From positions 628,001 to 692,000 of the forward strand of contig JAHQIY010000015.1 of NCBI GenBank assembly GCA_019054805.1: 64,000 bases of DNA, in the 5' to 3' direction. The number at the start of each line of letters is the position of its first letter. The first letter of the stretch is position 1. This stretch comes from Brachionus manjavacas (Eukaryota; Rotifera; Eurotatoria; Ploima; Brachionidae). The notes under the pieces are model-generated. The model was not told the DNA's origin. It saw nothing but the letters and a program-made list of their open reading frames with translations, and ran no database searches. Position numbers and translations under genes: made by a program. Positions 18,713-30,800 of the stretch are shown here, in pieces.

Positions 18713-19696
18713 TTAGAAAAAATTTAATTTAGTTTTGTTGATAAACTTTGATTTTCGAGTCTCGGTTTCCCATGACTTTGCCTTTTTTCTAAAAAACTTC
18801 ATTGCACTTCGGTGCTGGTCATGCAACATTGGCAAATAAGATCTAGGCTCACATAATTGATCGTGCTTTTCATAGAACATTTTGTATCCACCTTCTAGAA
18901 GGTAAATCTCGGGATAAAACAATTTGGGATAGTTGTGTTTGTTTAGAGTTCGATCTTTGTCTCTAAATTCTCTCATTAGCCTTGGTCCGCGCTCTGCCGA
19001 AAACTCACAATGAAAGACAATTATAACTGGCTTATCTTTTAGAGTTGCTTCTTGGAAAAGGTGGTCCATTATTTGTTTTCTGTCAAAGGCGTTTTGTGAA
19101 CCATTTATGTGACCACCATTGTACTCATACGGATATCTTGCATCCAAAATGAAGTATTTGCTGATCTTGTCATTGTAGTGTCCATTTACAAGATCTGCCA
19201 GAGTATTCGAGTCGATGGATGCAAGATCACTGTGTCTGGATTTGGTCAAAATTGGCAAAGTGTGTTCACGACTCATGTCTCCAATTAATCTTCCGTTCGA
19301 TTCATTCATGACATTTAATTTTAAGTCGTTTTGGATCATTTTGTGAGTTGAGTGTAAAGATAAATCATGATTCATGGGTAATTCACAGTTCGCTTCCAGT
19401 TCATCATACAAACATATTGATGAGTCATTGTCTATGGATCTAAATGAAAATGATTCATCCAAGTGAGTTGCTTGACTTGAGTCATCATCTTCGCTCTGTT
19501 CAGATGAAGTTGATCCGCACGAGTGCATCGGGTCTTTTGATAAAGTGGATATTTGCATTGACATTGGTGAATGTTGAATCAGATCCAAGGCCATTTTAAG
19601 ACATTCTCTTTTTAATGATCGTTTTGGTCTATTTCCAAATGAGACTGGTGAATCAAATGACAAATTTGTTTTTATTGAATATTCGGGTGATTCCAT
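18713..19696 (-). CDS. cdc25: Cdc25-type M-phase inducer phosphatase, copy B
   Basis: Second cdc25, 327 residues, intronless, with the same catalytic loop HCEFSAERGPR (Cys230, Arg236) and the same N-terminal Ser/Asp-rich region as copy A. The only protein difference is Phe at residue 182, just before the LDARYP strand, where copy A has Ile. A few silent differences occur, such as in the codons near the C-terminus. The TATA box is at 19987-19993 on the minus strand. The two genes point towards each other from the ends of the palindrome. Function is expected as for copy A: activation of Cdk1 at mitotic entry. Confidence 0.93.
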   Translation of the reverse strand: MESPEYSIKTNLSFDSPVSFGNRPKRSLKRECLKMALDLIQHSPMSMQISTLSKDPMHSCGSTSSEQSEDDDSSQATHLDESFSFRSIDNDSSICLYDELEANCELPMNHDLSLHSTHKMIQNDLKLNVMNESNGRLIGDMSREHTLPILTKSRHSDLASIDSNTLADLVNGHYNDKISKYFILDARYPYEYNGGHINGSQNAFDRKQIMDHLFQEATLKDKPVIIVFHCEFSAERGPRLMREFRDKDRTLNKHNYPKLFYPEIYLLEGGYKMFYEKHDQLCEPRSYLPMLHDQHRSAMKFFRKKAKSWETETRKSKFINKTKLNFF

Positions 19697-19986
19697 GACT
19701 ATAGTTGATTTGGAAATTTTTCTTTTTTTCTTTTTGGCTAGGTTTTTCAGAAAACAGCTATTTTTTTATATATTTATTTTGTTTTGAGCAAACAAGTTAT
19801 CACAAATGAACGATAAATCTATTTAGAGGTATTAAATGTTTGGTATTAGAATTTAATTGCAAATATTTCAATTAAATTATTATCTAATAGAATATATATC
19901 ACTTTATGATTAATTAGAGCTCACTACAATATTAACACTACACTAATTTTTTGTTTTCTTATCCCTCTTTCCAACTTGCTTGTCCA

Positions 19987-19993
19987 TTTTATA
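19987..19993 (-). promoter_or_regulatory. TATA box of cdc25 copy B
   Basis: TATAAAA on the minus strand, the mirror of the box at 550-556, about 290 bp upstream of the copy B start codon. Confidence 0.5.
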
Positions 19994-20525
19994 GCCAACA
20001 TTAGCCCAGGACATTGCCTAGATAAGCTGACACTAGTTTACTTTACTTACTTTTTCTTTTCGAAAACAACTTATCAGGTCGCTTCTCTTTAATCAATCAA
20101 TTTTTCTTGTGTCAACTTAATTCACTTTTTTTTTGTTTAGTTCTTTTTTTTTCTGTATTTCCGAATCATCAAAAAAAGTGTTAATTCCTTCTCTTCTCGA
20201 TTATTCATTACTCAATTAATATTGTACATTTTACTCGGTCCATTTTTCATCAACCAACACATTTTCCAAGTATTAATCTACTTAATTATTATTCTAAATA
20301 GTCTTTAAACAAAAATTTTATTTTTTAAATTATTTTATTTATATATTTTTAATTTTTAATTTAATTTTTGTGTTTATTTAAATCTGAATGAATTCTCAGA
20401 CAAACAAATAAATAAAAACTAATTCGATTTTTATTCCAAAATTAGTTTCGAGTCTTTTGCATAAAAATCGTATCTTCATTGAATTTTTTGCTAATTCTTA
20501 GAAAAGCTAATTTAAATATATTTAT

Positions 20526-21979
20526 GCCACTTTATCTTATTTGCTTATTTTTATTTACGTAAATATTTCAATGATAATATTCAGAGTTATTTTTAAATGA
20601 CAAGTCATAAGTCAATCAAGTCAATGACTTAAATTTTTTTTCTTGAAGTCAAGTTTCGATTTGAATCAAGGACATTTTTTTCAATTTAAAAGAGTATGAA
20701 ATAATTAAAAAAGAAAAATATAATATAAGAAATAAAATGTAATAATTAATAAAGAAAATTGATTTAAATCAAAAATATGTGAAAAATAAATTGAGAGTCA
20801 CAAAGAAAACAAGTAATCAGATATTAAATTTTATTCAAAATTATTCAATAAAGTTGTCAAACATAAAATGAACCTTTACCATTACATTCTAGGGAACTTA
20901 TATAAGTCCAAGTAATTCGACACATTTAAAATAATAATTTAAATTTAAAATTGACAAATTCAAAATTCTCATTTAAGAATTCAAAAATGGCTTTAAATGT
21001 TATTTAATTACTAATTTGAATACATTATATTAGTATAGCAATATTCCAAAATATTGATTTAGATTTGATTTAACTTCAGATAAAAATTCATATAATTTTC
21101 TTTCCTTCTTATAATTAAAAATTAAACAAATCATGTTTAATAAAGTTTAAAAATTCAATATTTAAACTTTAAACATTTAATTTTGAAAATTGATAAAAAT
21201 ATCATCTTTTTAAATAAAATCTAAAAATTTATATTTTTACTTCAATTTTTGATTTTTTAATCAGTGCCGAGCTAAAGCATTTTGAGATTAAAAAAATTCA
21301 AAAATCAAAATATAGTTACTACATATTTAAGTATTGCATGGTTCAGTAAAGAACAAATAGTAAGTCAGAAATGTTTATAATTTTTACATTACTTTGTCTT
21401 TTTTACTTAATTTCATTTAACGAATTATTTAATTAAAATTTCCTATTAAATGACATGCCTTGTATTAATCATTAAAATACCATAAATTTATTTGGGAAGA
21501 AAATTTTATCCCGATTTTTTTTGTGATTTTGACAATCTGCATCATCTTGCATTTCAGACAAATTTCTGAAATTAGGTAAATATTTTTCTCTTAACTGTTA
21601 AACAAAAAATAACGAAAAATCTACAAAAATAATCTAGATAGGATAAAATTTTTTTTAGTGAAAAAAATTGATAATCGGCATTAATTTTCATTTTTTAGTA
21701 TTTCTTTTTTTAAAATGAATGTTTAATTTATTTCTATTTTGTTTTGCAGTCAGAATTACGACAACAAATTTATATTAAATATTGCACAATAATGAAATTT
21801 TAAATTTCAAAATATTTTTTTATTAACGAATGCATTAATACATATTTAATTTGAAAAATTTTTAAACTAAATTTCAATTTTGCTTGCTAAAATAATGTCC
21901 AAATCGGTAAAATTCATCTTAAATTTTAAAATCATTGATTTTTTTAAATAAAATTCAAAATTAGATAATAAGAATTCAG
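20526..21979. other. AT-rich intergenic stretch before NPL4
   Basis: No convincing coding frame. A short relic of the LINE 3' hairpin in minus orientation (GTGCCGAGCTAAAGCATTTTG) lies at about 21264-21285. A TTTTGTTTTGCAG acceptor-like string ends near 21750 and may begin an untranslated exon of NPL4. The first coding exon of NPL4 should lie here, but I cannot place it with confidence. Confidence 0.5.
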
Positions 21980-23918
21980 TCATCAGAAGGCACTAAGCGC
22001 CTTGAATTGCATCCTAATGATTCTCTTTCTTCCTTTTACCAAAAAGTTTTTTCCGAATTCAAAGTCGACCAGTCAAAGTATAATGAATGGCAGCTATTTT
22101 TTGACCTAAACAAGACAAAATCGATCCCTAATAGCAGTAAAACCCGAGCATCCGAATTAGTGTCCCACGGAGATATGATTTATTTCTTAGAAATGCAATC
22201 TGGTCAAAAGAGTGAACAATTTCGAGGAGAAGAGGACGAAATAGACATTGAATTAGCCAAACAAGATGGCTTAATAAGTCGAGGCAGAGATCCTCAGTTA
22301 TGTCATCATGGACCATCTGGTAAATGCATTCATTGTGTTCCAGTCGAGCCATATGATCTTGAATACCTGAAAAAAATCAATTCATCTATCAAATACGTTT
22401 CGTTCCATGCTTATCTTAAAAAGCTTCAGGGAGGACCGGACAAGGCCAAGTTTTGTAATTTGGAAAATTTAAACTGTAAAATTAAGCCTGGGTGCAAAGA
22501 ACATCCCGTTTGGCCAAAAGGCATATGCAACAAGTGTCAGCCGCCGACTATTTATCTAAATAGGCAAAACTACCGCCATGTTGACAATGTTATGTTTGAA
22601 AATGGTCAAATTGTGGAGAGATTTTTAAATTTCTGGAGGAAAAGTGGACATCAACGAGTGGGCTTTTTGTTCGGTAGGTACGAGGCCTACGACGGTGTTC
22701 CATTGGGTATAAAAGCTGTTGTTTCTGCTATATATGAACCTCCTCAAGTAAATATATTAAAATAAATTCTGAGAAATGACGTTTTTTTATTATCTTTAGA
22801 AAACAAGTGAATCAAGTGTGGAGGTTGATTTAAATGATCCGAATGAGGAAAAAATTCTTTCTGTGGCCAAAACTCTGGGCCTTAAATGTGTTGGTTGGAT
22901 TTTTACTGATTTGATTAGGGACGATTCGGGGAAAGGAGTTGTCAAACATTACCGAGGAAGTGTGAAAACTTTTTTTCTAAGTGCCGACGAGTGCATTATG
23001 GCAGGATATTTTCAAAATAAATTCAAAAATTATACCCGATATTCCTCGGATGGCTATTTCGGGTCAAAATTTGTGACTGTTGTGGTCACTGGTGATGAGC
23101 ACAATCAAATTCATTTTGAAGGTTATCAAGTGTCAAATCAGTGTACTGCATTGGTAAGAGATAATTGTTTAATACCCACATATGATGTGCCTCAGTTGGC
23201 GTATATCCGAGAGTCAACTAATGAACAATATGTACCTGATGTGTACTTTAGGGTAAAAATTCACAACAAGTTTTAGAAATATGAAACTAAATTCTAAATA
23301 GGAAAAAGATCAGTACAACAACGAAGTGACCAAAATAGCTCGGCCCTTGCCAGTCGAGTATTTGATCGTGGATTTGCCAGCAGCTTTTGCCAAAGATCCA
23401 GTCCATACATTCAATGAAGACAGTCCTTTGCTTAAAGAGTCATTTCCGGTTGAAAACCGCCAAGAGGTTAATGAAACCCAAGATTTTAACGCACTCAAAA
23501 ATTACATGAAACAATTTCCTTCATACCGCTTCTTGGATGCCATGTCCGATTTTCATCTGTTAATATTTCTAGCCACAAATCAAACAGTCAATTTAGATGT
23601 AAATTTTAAATTTTAATTAAAATCAAAATTTATCCTAGTGTATTTTAAGAGTGTAATTAAAACACTAGTTGAAGCAGTCAGAACAAAGAATGGTCAAAAT
23701 GCCATAGAATGGTCCAAAACTTCGGAATGGTCAACTATAGAGCATTTTTTGGTTGATGGAAGTAAAAAATTAAACAAATTTTAATGGATTTTTTTTAAAT
23801 TTCTATTATCTGTATAGCTTCTGCATCTATGGTCGAAGAATGGCAGTGTCAAATGTGCACTTTTTTGAATGAAGATAGCGCCACAGTATGCCAAATGTGT
23901 CAAACACCAAAATTATAA
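21980..23918 (+). CDS. NPL4: NPL4, p97/VCP ubiquitin-segregase cofactor
   Basis: With Ufd1 it recruits ubiquitylated substrates to the p97 ATPase for ER-associated degradation. Five exons are clear, all with GT-AG introns of 45-57 bp: 21980-22747, 22800-23252, 23302-23598, 23650-23761 and 23818-23918. They join in frame. Order of domains: end of the N-terminal ubiquitin-like region (SSEGTKRLE), EDEIDIELAKQDGLISRGRD, zinc-binding NPL4 segment (CHHGPSGKCIHCVP, CKIKPGC.., CNKCQP), MPN-like domain (NRQNYRHVDNVMFEN, FLFGRY, AIYEPPQ, GWIFTDL, GSKFVTVVVTG, YQVSNQC, ARPLPVEYLI), and a C-terminal NZF zinc finger WQCQMCTFLNEDSATVCQMC that binds ubiquitin. The exon with the start codon and first strand is not located; a candidate ATG at 21895 followed by GTAAAA would give only four codons. 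Confidence 0.93.
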
Positions 23919-24739
23919 AATTAATACCTTTTACACCTGAAATTCGATTTCAAAATTTTAATTTATCAATTTTCGTTTTTATTTATTAAAATAAATTTGG
24001 AATTAAATTTTATTTTATGTTTATTAAATTTTTTTGAATTTTTTTTTCAAATTCCAAATAACTTCTCCACATTTAGCTATTTTTAAGAGGAATTTTTTTT
24101 CTTTACTTATTTTTAATTCGAAAAATTCGAATACCATAAATTTGAATTTAAAGAGCCTAGTACTCGAACATGGAATTAAATTTAAAAAAAAACAACATTT
24201 TAGTTCATAATAATAATTCATTAATGTTTAATAATAAATTTTTGAAAAATTTTCAAAGACAAATGCATTCACTTATTGGTTATGGATAAATGATAATTTG
24301 CACATGTTTTTTTTCTTTTCTTCAAATGTGAGTTTAAGTGTTCCAGAACCAAGTGTAGCTCGATAATTCAAAAAAAATGTAATTTCAAAATTTAAAAAAA
24401 GTATTTTAAAAGTTCTAAGTCAAGCTTTTGGTCAGAAAATCTGGTCAAGTCAAGTTGTAATCGGAAAAAATGCTATAATGGGCGTGTTGAGAGAAACAAA
24501 AAAATAGCATTTTATCATTTAATATTTTTCTAATTTAACGCAGACTAATTCAAACCTGGAGAAAACTCTCTTAGAAATTTACATAATTAAAATTATAAAT
24601 TTTCAAGTCGTCTGGATGTTTCGTGCTTTGCCAAGTTAAATCAATATTCTAATAATATAAAAAGCACGTTTTACCTTAGCTAAAAATTATTTTTTTTTTA
24701 GAAAACTTTATTCCTCCCATTCGCATTCTAACAAGAAAA
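23919..24739. other. Intergenic, NPL4 to cystathionine gamma-lyase
   Basis: Holds the NPL4 3' end (AATAAA-type signal near 23988) and AT-rich spacer without a coding frame. A T-rich tract ending in TTTTTTTTTAG at about 24702 lies 40 bp before the next start codon and looks like a splice acceptor in the leader, either from an untranslated exon or from trans-splicing. Confidence 0.5.
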
Positions 24740-26159
24740 ATGAGCTCTACCAACGATTTTGTCCATGTCGCAGACCATTATGGATTTCAGACAAACGCCA
24801 TCCATTCTGGTCAAGAGCCTGAAAAATGGTAAACAAATAAATTATTTAAAATAAAAAATTTATTCAAAAATTTTTGTTAATTTATTTGTAGGAGTTCTCG
24901 TACTGTAGTGCCTCCAATAGTCATGGGTACTACTTTTAAGCAATACGAACCGGGCAAACACGCTGGCTTCGAGTATGGTCGAAGTGGTAACCCGACTAGA
25001 AACTCTCTTGAAGAGTGTCTAGCACCTTTGGAAAAAGCTAAATACGCTTTGGCTTTTGCTTCAGGCTCCGCGGCTTTGACTACAATGAGCTACTTGCTGA
25101 AATCCGGAGACCATATCCTCACTGTAGATGATGTCTACGGTGGAACTAACAGATTTTTCAGAAACTGCGCCAATCGAATGGGAATTGAAACTTCTTTTGT
25201 TGACATGCTTGATTTGGAATTGACTGGAAAATCATTCAAACCAAATACCATGGTATTAATGAATAAAAATTAAAGATAACAAAAAAAAATTATTTTATTC
25301 AAGATGGTTTGGATTGAGACACCGACAAATCCGACTTTAAAATTAGTCGATATCAAAGCTGTCTGTGATTTAGCTAAAAAGAAAAATCCTGAAATTATCT
25401 GTGTAGTTGACAATACATTTGCTTCTGCTTACTTTCAAGTAAAAAATTTTTAAAAATTGTTGTAAAAATAATTTTATTGTTCAAAGAATCCACTTGAACT
25501 GGGAGCTGATATTGTAAGTCATTCGTTGACCAAGTACATGAATGGACACAGCGATGTAGTTATGGGTGCTATAATGCTAAATGATGAAAAGTTATATGAA
25601 CGCATGAAATTTTTGCAAAATGCTGTTGGAGCTGTACCTTCACCATTTGATTGTTTTTTGGCAAGCCGCGGCCTTAAGACACTGGCTTTTCGTATGCAAG
25701 CTCATATGCAAAATGGACTAAAAGTGGCTAAATCATTGTCTGATAATCCAAGAATTGAAAAAGTCATCTACCCTGGCCTAGAATCCCATCCGCAGCATGA
25801 ACTCTACAAGCGTCAAATGAAAGGCTTTGGTGGAATGATTTCTATTTACATTAAAGGAGGCATCGATGAATCATTTCGTTTCCTAAAAGAGCTGAAGTTG
25901 TTCGCTTGTGCTGAATCTTTAGGTGGATACGAATCTCTTGTTGAGCATCCGTAATCATATCAGAATTTATCTTGAAAATTTTAGAAAATAATTTATTTGC
26001 TTTAGAGCTATAATGACACATGCATCAGTGCCTAAGGACCAAAGAGCAATCTTGGGAATCGATGATAATTTTGTGAGAATCTCAGTAGGTCTCGAAGATG
26101 CCGAAGATTTAATCGGCGATTTGAATCAAGCTTTAGAAAAAGCCGTAAACTTACATTAA
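24740..26159 (+). CDS. CTH: Cystathionine gamma-lyase
   Basis: PLP enzyme of transsulfuration that splits cystathionine to cysteine, 2-oxobutyrate and ammonia, in the cytosol. Five exons join in frame: 24740-24828, 24892-25252, 25304-25438, 25487-25950 and 26006-26159. Protein about 400 residues, the usual family length. Landmarks: FQTNAIHSGQEPEKW, VVPPIVMGTTFKQ, FEYGRSGNPTRNSLEE, ALAFASGSAA, DDVYGGTNRFF, VWIETPTNP, VVDNTFASAYFQ, and SHSLTKYMNGHSDVVMG with the PLP-binding Lys, then SPFDCFLASRGLKTL, YPGLESHPQHEL, AESLGGYESLVEHPAIMTH and ISVGLEDAEDL. This pattern favours cystathionine gamma-lyase over bacterial-type synthase or methionine lyase. AATAAA at about 26277. Confidence 0.95.
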
Positions 26160-26289
26160 ATATTTTAAAAAAATTATTTGTTTTTATTTAATTTAGATAC
26201 CAAGTGTTTAAGAAACTTTATTCGTTTTAACAATTTGTTTAGGATAATTTAGTTTTTAATTTTGAAAAATTTTAACAATAAAGTTTTGT

Positions 26290-27180
26290 TTTAAAGCTGA
26301 TCAATTTTTTTCTTTATAAAGTCTAAAAAAAATAGTCTTTAAGAATTTTGTTTATCTAAGTTCAATTTAGTTTTCTCATTAGATTAATATTTTAGTAGAC
26401 TTTAAATACTAAAAGGTGGTTCATAGATTTTTTGAACGCTTATCTATTGATTAGCAAACTTTTAGATAATCAAATTTTTTCTCAGATATCTTTTTTCATA
26501 ATTTCATCATTAAAAAAAACCGAACAATTTATTTAGAAAACTTTGCAACTAGAAATTCTTACATTGTGCGGGCAAAAGCCAAAATTTCTATTCATAAATA
26601 AAATTAATAAAAATATAATATAAATTAATTTGAATTAAAATTTTTAAATGAAATAAATTTTTACTAAAAATAAAAATTAGTCTAAAAATTCTTAGCTGAT
26701 ACAAACTTTTTACCACCTAAATCAAGTATCTGCAAAATCTCTTCAAGTCTGCACTAAATGTATTTGAAAATCATTAAAATTAAATTGCGGAGTTATTGCT
26801 AAAAATTAAATTTTCGACTAAATAAAAAAAAAGGTTTAAACTAGAAAAATTGCTGATTTACTCAGCACATCGTATAAAATCTCCTTGTAGTATATACAAT
26901 TTACTTGATCCTTACAGAACAAGTCACACAAATGAACAATCTTTCTATAGAGCTATACTTTACCAGCATCTTTTATTTGTTTGATAAATGAGCCTTCAGG
27001 ACATTTGAATTTATTATACTAGATGTTCAGATATGATATTAATTCATTTAGAGGATTAGGCTTTTTTATTTGATGGTAAAAAAGAATCTTAGATTTGTAA
27101 CAAATTCTACTTATTGACTTTACTTTTGACCCACGTTTGGTCATTTACGAAGCTTAGAGACAGTAGACTCATAGCTATGG
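26290..27180. other. AT-rich intergenic stretch
   Basis: No gene seen. Sequence from about 26900 onward is less AT-biased and could be the untranslated 3' part of the minus-strand LINE fossil that follows. Confidence 0.4.
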
Positions 27181-27184
27181 TAGC

Positions 27185-27840
27185 TTAGATTGTTTGCGCT
27201 TTTTCGAACTTGTTTTTAAAGCCATTAACTGTTCTGGATTCACAAATTTGTGTTGGCAGTTTGTTCCATCGTTTCACCACTATATTTGTGAAAAAGTTTT
27301 CTCTTTTTCTACAATTTGTTCGTTGCTGGCTTAAACGATGTGGACCACCTTTTTTGGACCCAGCCAGTCCAGTCTGCGTGAGTGAGTTAGCAGGCATGTT
27401 TGGATGAAACCAGTTTACTTTATTGTAGCCCCTGACATCAGGTACCATGTCTCTTTAACACCTGTAACATGTCTCCTCTTTCTCTCCTCTCAGACAATTT
27501 TTGCAGCCTTAATATTCTTTATCTCTCCTCATACGTCATATGCCTGAGATGATGTATTGACTTCGTAGCCCTTTTTTGTACCATTTCAAGACAGTTGATA
27601 TCCTTGCTATTGTAAGGACACCGCGCTTGTACAGCATACAATATAAACTATACAGTCTAACTAAGACTTGAGGTTCTGGGCCAAATGCTCTACAACTAAC
27701 CCCATTTAAAGAATACAGTGCTTTTTCTACTTTTTTGAATTTTTTATCCCAATTATTTTCTTTTAAGTCATGATCACCAATTGGTAAACCAAGGTATACC
27801 AAATTGTGAACTTTATTAAAATTTTTGCTTTTTATCGTTT
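27185..27840 (-). pseudogene. Second LINE family, RT C-terminal fossil
   Basis: Two minus-strand segments. 27536-27802 reads YLGLPIGD...KKFKKVEKALYSLNG and 27185-27448 reads FFTNIVVKRWNKLPTQICES plus VNGFKNKFE. Both are typical of the thumb and C-terminal region of CR1/Jockey-type LINEs, and they are unrelated in sequence to the palindrome LINE. A frame break separates them and no motif C is left. Confidence 0.75.
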
Positions 27841-30800
27841 AAATAAAAGATTTTTTTTTGCGAATTTTTTTTCCAAGATGCATCCACTGACTGTCAAAGG
27901 TGTCATGTTTTACATAGTTTGTTTATAAATAATTTTAAAACCCGAAAATTTTATAACCCAAAATTTGTAAATATAAAATTAATTTAAATAAAAATGGCAT
28001 TAAAATATGTAACGTATTATATCAATCAACGCTATTATCATTGCAACTTAAAAAAATAATATTTGTCCTAAGAGTTATTTTTTCCTTAAAATCAATAGAA
28101 GAAAAAGTTAAAAAAAATTGCTTTTTTAAATTTCAGTGCTTTTAGCTTTTTTTGATTACCCTATTTAAAAAATGGTATTTTTTTACTTGCTGCTTTACTT
28201 TTACTAAATGGCAAAGAGTTGAAAGCAATTCATGCTGGATCTTTTTGGCTTGTTCGAAAAAAGATATTCCTTTTGCCAGTTTGGTCTCTAAAAAAATTAA
28301 AAATTGTATTCATGTCAAATTTTAATAAATATTAAATTTTAATAAATAATTTTTTGATAAATCAAATTGATTGTTAAAGCTGATTATTGATTATTTCTGT
28401 GATAAAGATCAATAAAGGTTAAAAAAATCAGGCGATATTTGTAGAAATTGCACCAAGGGCTTTATTATATATAAAATTATTTTTTTAATTCTATCATACA
28501 GATGGAAATAAAAAAATTTCAACAGCGAAGTAATATTGTGAAAAAATGAATTCATATTTATTGAGACCAAAAACATTAACTGAACTTAATTTATTTAAAG
28601 AAAATTGGTCTTTATTTTTTAAAGGATATCACAGAAGCAATCTTGGTTGCTATTAAAAATTTTTTTTGATACACATAAAAGTGATTATCATTAAACTATT
28701 TGTCAAGAAAATCTCTGTTTTTATTTAAAAGACTGAATATTCTAATCAAATTTTTTCCAAACGTTTTATCAAAAATTTTAATAAATAAAGTTTATTTAAT
28801 CAGCAATTTATTAATATAGAGATTTGAACTTTTTAAATAAAATAATGAAAGTAAAGACACATGGATCTCTAAAACGCAAAAAGCTAAAAGTTAGTTAAAA
28901 GAAATTAAAATTTAAAAATCATTTTTATTCATGATTTGCAAGTAAAAAATGTTTTATTTTAAAAAAAGATTTATTTTAAACAAAGGTTCAACTCAAATGG
29001 AATAATTAAAAAAATCTTAGCAGGATTTCTAATTTAAGTAAGGTAAATACAAAGATAAATTGAATATTTGTAATCCTTTTTGTTATTTTTCAACAAAAAA
29101 CTAGTTATAAATGCTTTTAAACAGATAATTTTGTTAGCAAAAAAAATAAATTAATTTCTCACTCAAAAACTGATTCAATCCAGAGCTAAAGCAAGAACCA
29201 TTTGACCATTTTTAAATTTTTATTCCAAAATTTGAACTATTTTTTTGCTTGAAAAAGCTTAGAAAAAATCAAACAAAAAGTAATCAAGAACTAGAGAACG
29301 CTCGATTAGCCCAGAGCAAAATTAGCTCGGGTATAAATTATGCTATTAAACTCGAAAACTCTTAGCACATGATTAAAATTTGTCTAACTAAAAATCAGAT
29401 AAAATTTATTCTCTAAAAAAAAGGTAATTATTTCTGAACATGGTTTGATTGCATCCAAATTTTTCAAAACTAGTTGAGATCGACTGAGCCACGTCAGTTT
29501 GGGTGAATAGATAAAATCGAAAAAATTCAACTAGCAAGTCATCTGATGCTAATCTATTCCAAGTAAGAGCTGAAAATATCGAAGAACAAAAAAAGCTGAT
29601 AGTTTAACTATATTTACTATTTATGTTATATAACTTCAGAATAGTATAATCTATTTAGGAATAAAATATAATTCTATAAGATTTAATGCTCGTTTCTTGA
29701 ACGTATTGATGTTTTGCTAAGCTCTGAATTTACAGAAACTTACCAATAAACATTGATAGATAGTTCTAAACACACAAGCTTTGGAAAATAATTATCATTT
29801 TAGCTGAGCTTTTAGAAAATGTTCCAGTATTTGTTAGAGATTAAGAAACTCTAACTAACTAAAGAAAAATAAATATGGCATACTCTCAATTGCTTTTCTA
29901 ATTGACATGAGTTTGCTTGCTTGTATTGCTACTTCAATTGGCATTTTAAAACATTCAATATCAAACAGATTGTTATGACTTGATTACCGCTCTAGTCAGT
30001 TTGTTATTTTGCTGGCATTTTTGTTAGCTAAAAATTTAATTAAAGTATTTATAGACGGTCATTTTATGAATATTTAGGAGATGTTAAAAAAATGTGTTAA
30101 ATTTTATTAAATTCAAAAATTTTAAATTATTTATTAATTTAGATTTTCGGTAAAAAAAAATTGAGAAGATTTGTTCTAACGTAATAGTTTTTTAATTAAA
30201 ATCTTTAAAATATTCGAGTTTATTTTGAGAATAAATTATCATTTAAAGTAAGAATTGAATATCTAAGATACTTGTGCCTAGCTAGAGTTCATAGAAGAAT
30301 AGAAAACAATCTTGTGAAAAATTATTGCCAAGAACTGATTTTAAGAAAAAAGCGAGAAAAAATTTGATTTGAGTTCGATCTTTTATTTTTAATTTATGGA
30401 ATAAAATATTCGCTTTTTTTAAAGTGTTAATTTTTATTATTTTATTAAAATTGGAAAAAAAAAAATTGAGAAAATTTTTATTCTCAACTTAAAGATTCTT
30501 TCAATAATTTTAAAACCTATTAAAATAAAATTTAAATTTTTCTATTGAGATTTCGATTCCATTTTATAATATTTGTCAGCTTTTCAATTTTTTAATTTTT
30601 GAAAAATTACTAAAAACAAATATCCGAGCATGTTTTGTTTTATCTTGCGCATTGAAATTTAATAATATAAATTTCATTATATTTCTAGTAAAAAGGAATA
30701 TATAAGATTTTATATTTCTATGTTTTTTATTAAAAAAAAAATAATACATTTAAAAGACAAAGAATTTCGGCTATTAATTAAAACATATATTAATTTTTTT

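Larger units (their letters stand above)
17998..20525 (-). repeat. Right outer arm of cdc25 palindrome
   Basis: Reverse complement of 1-2577, with a coordinate sum near 20543 through cdc25 and slightly more in the 3' flank. It includes a truncated Tc1 end (17998-18317), the LINE fossil (18318-18520), cdc25 copy B and its promoter. The outer limit near 20525 is seen here, since the flanking sequence beyond it lies outside the window on the left. Confidence 0.92.

Noticed and set aside
1..20525. Palindrome as a pure single-read foldback artefact
   Set aside because: The arms carry real substitutions, a Cdc25 amino-acid difference and different middle segments. A haplotype-joining error remains possible and is kept as a finding.
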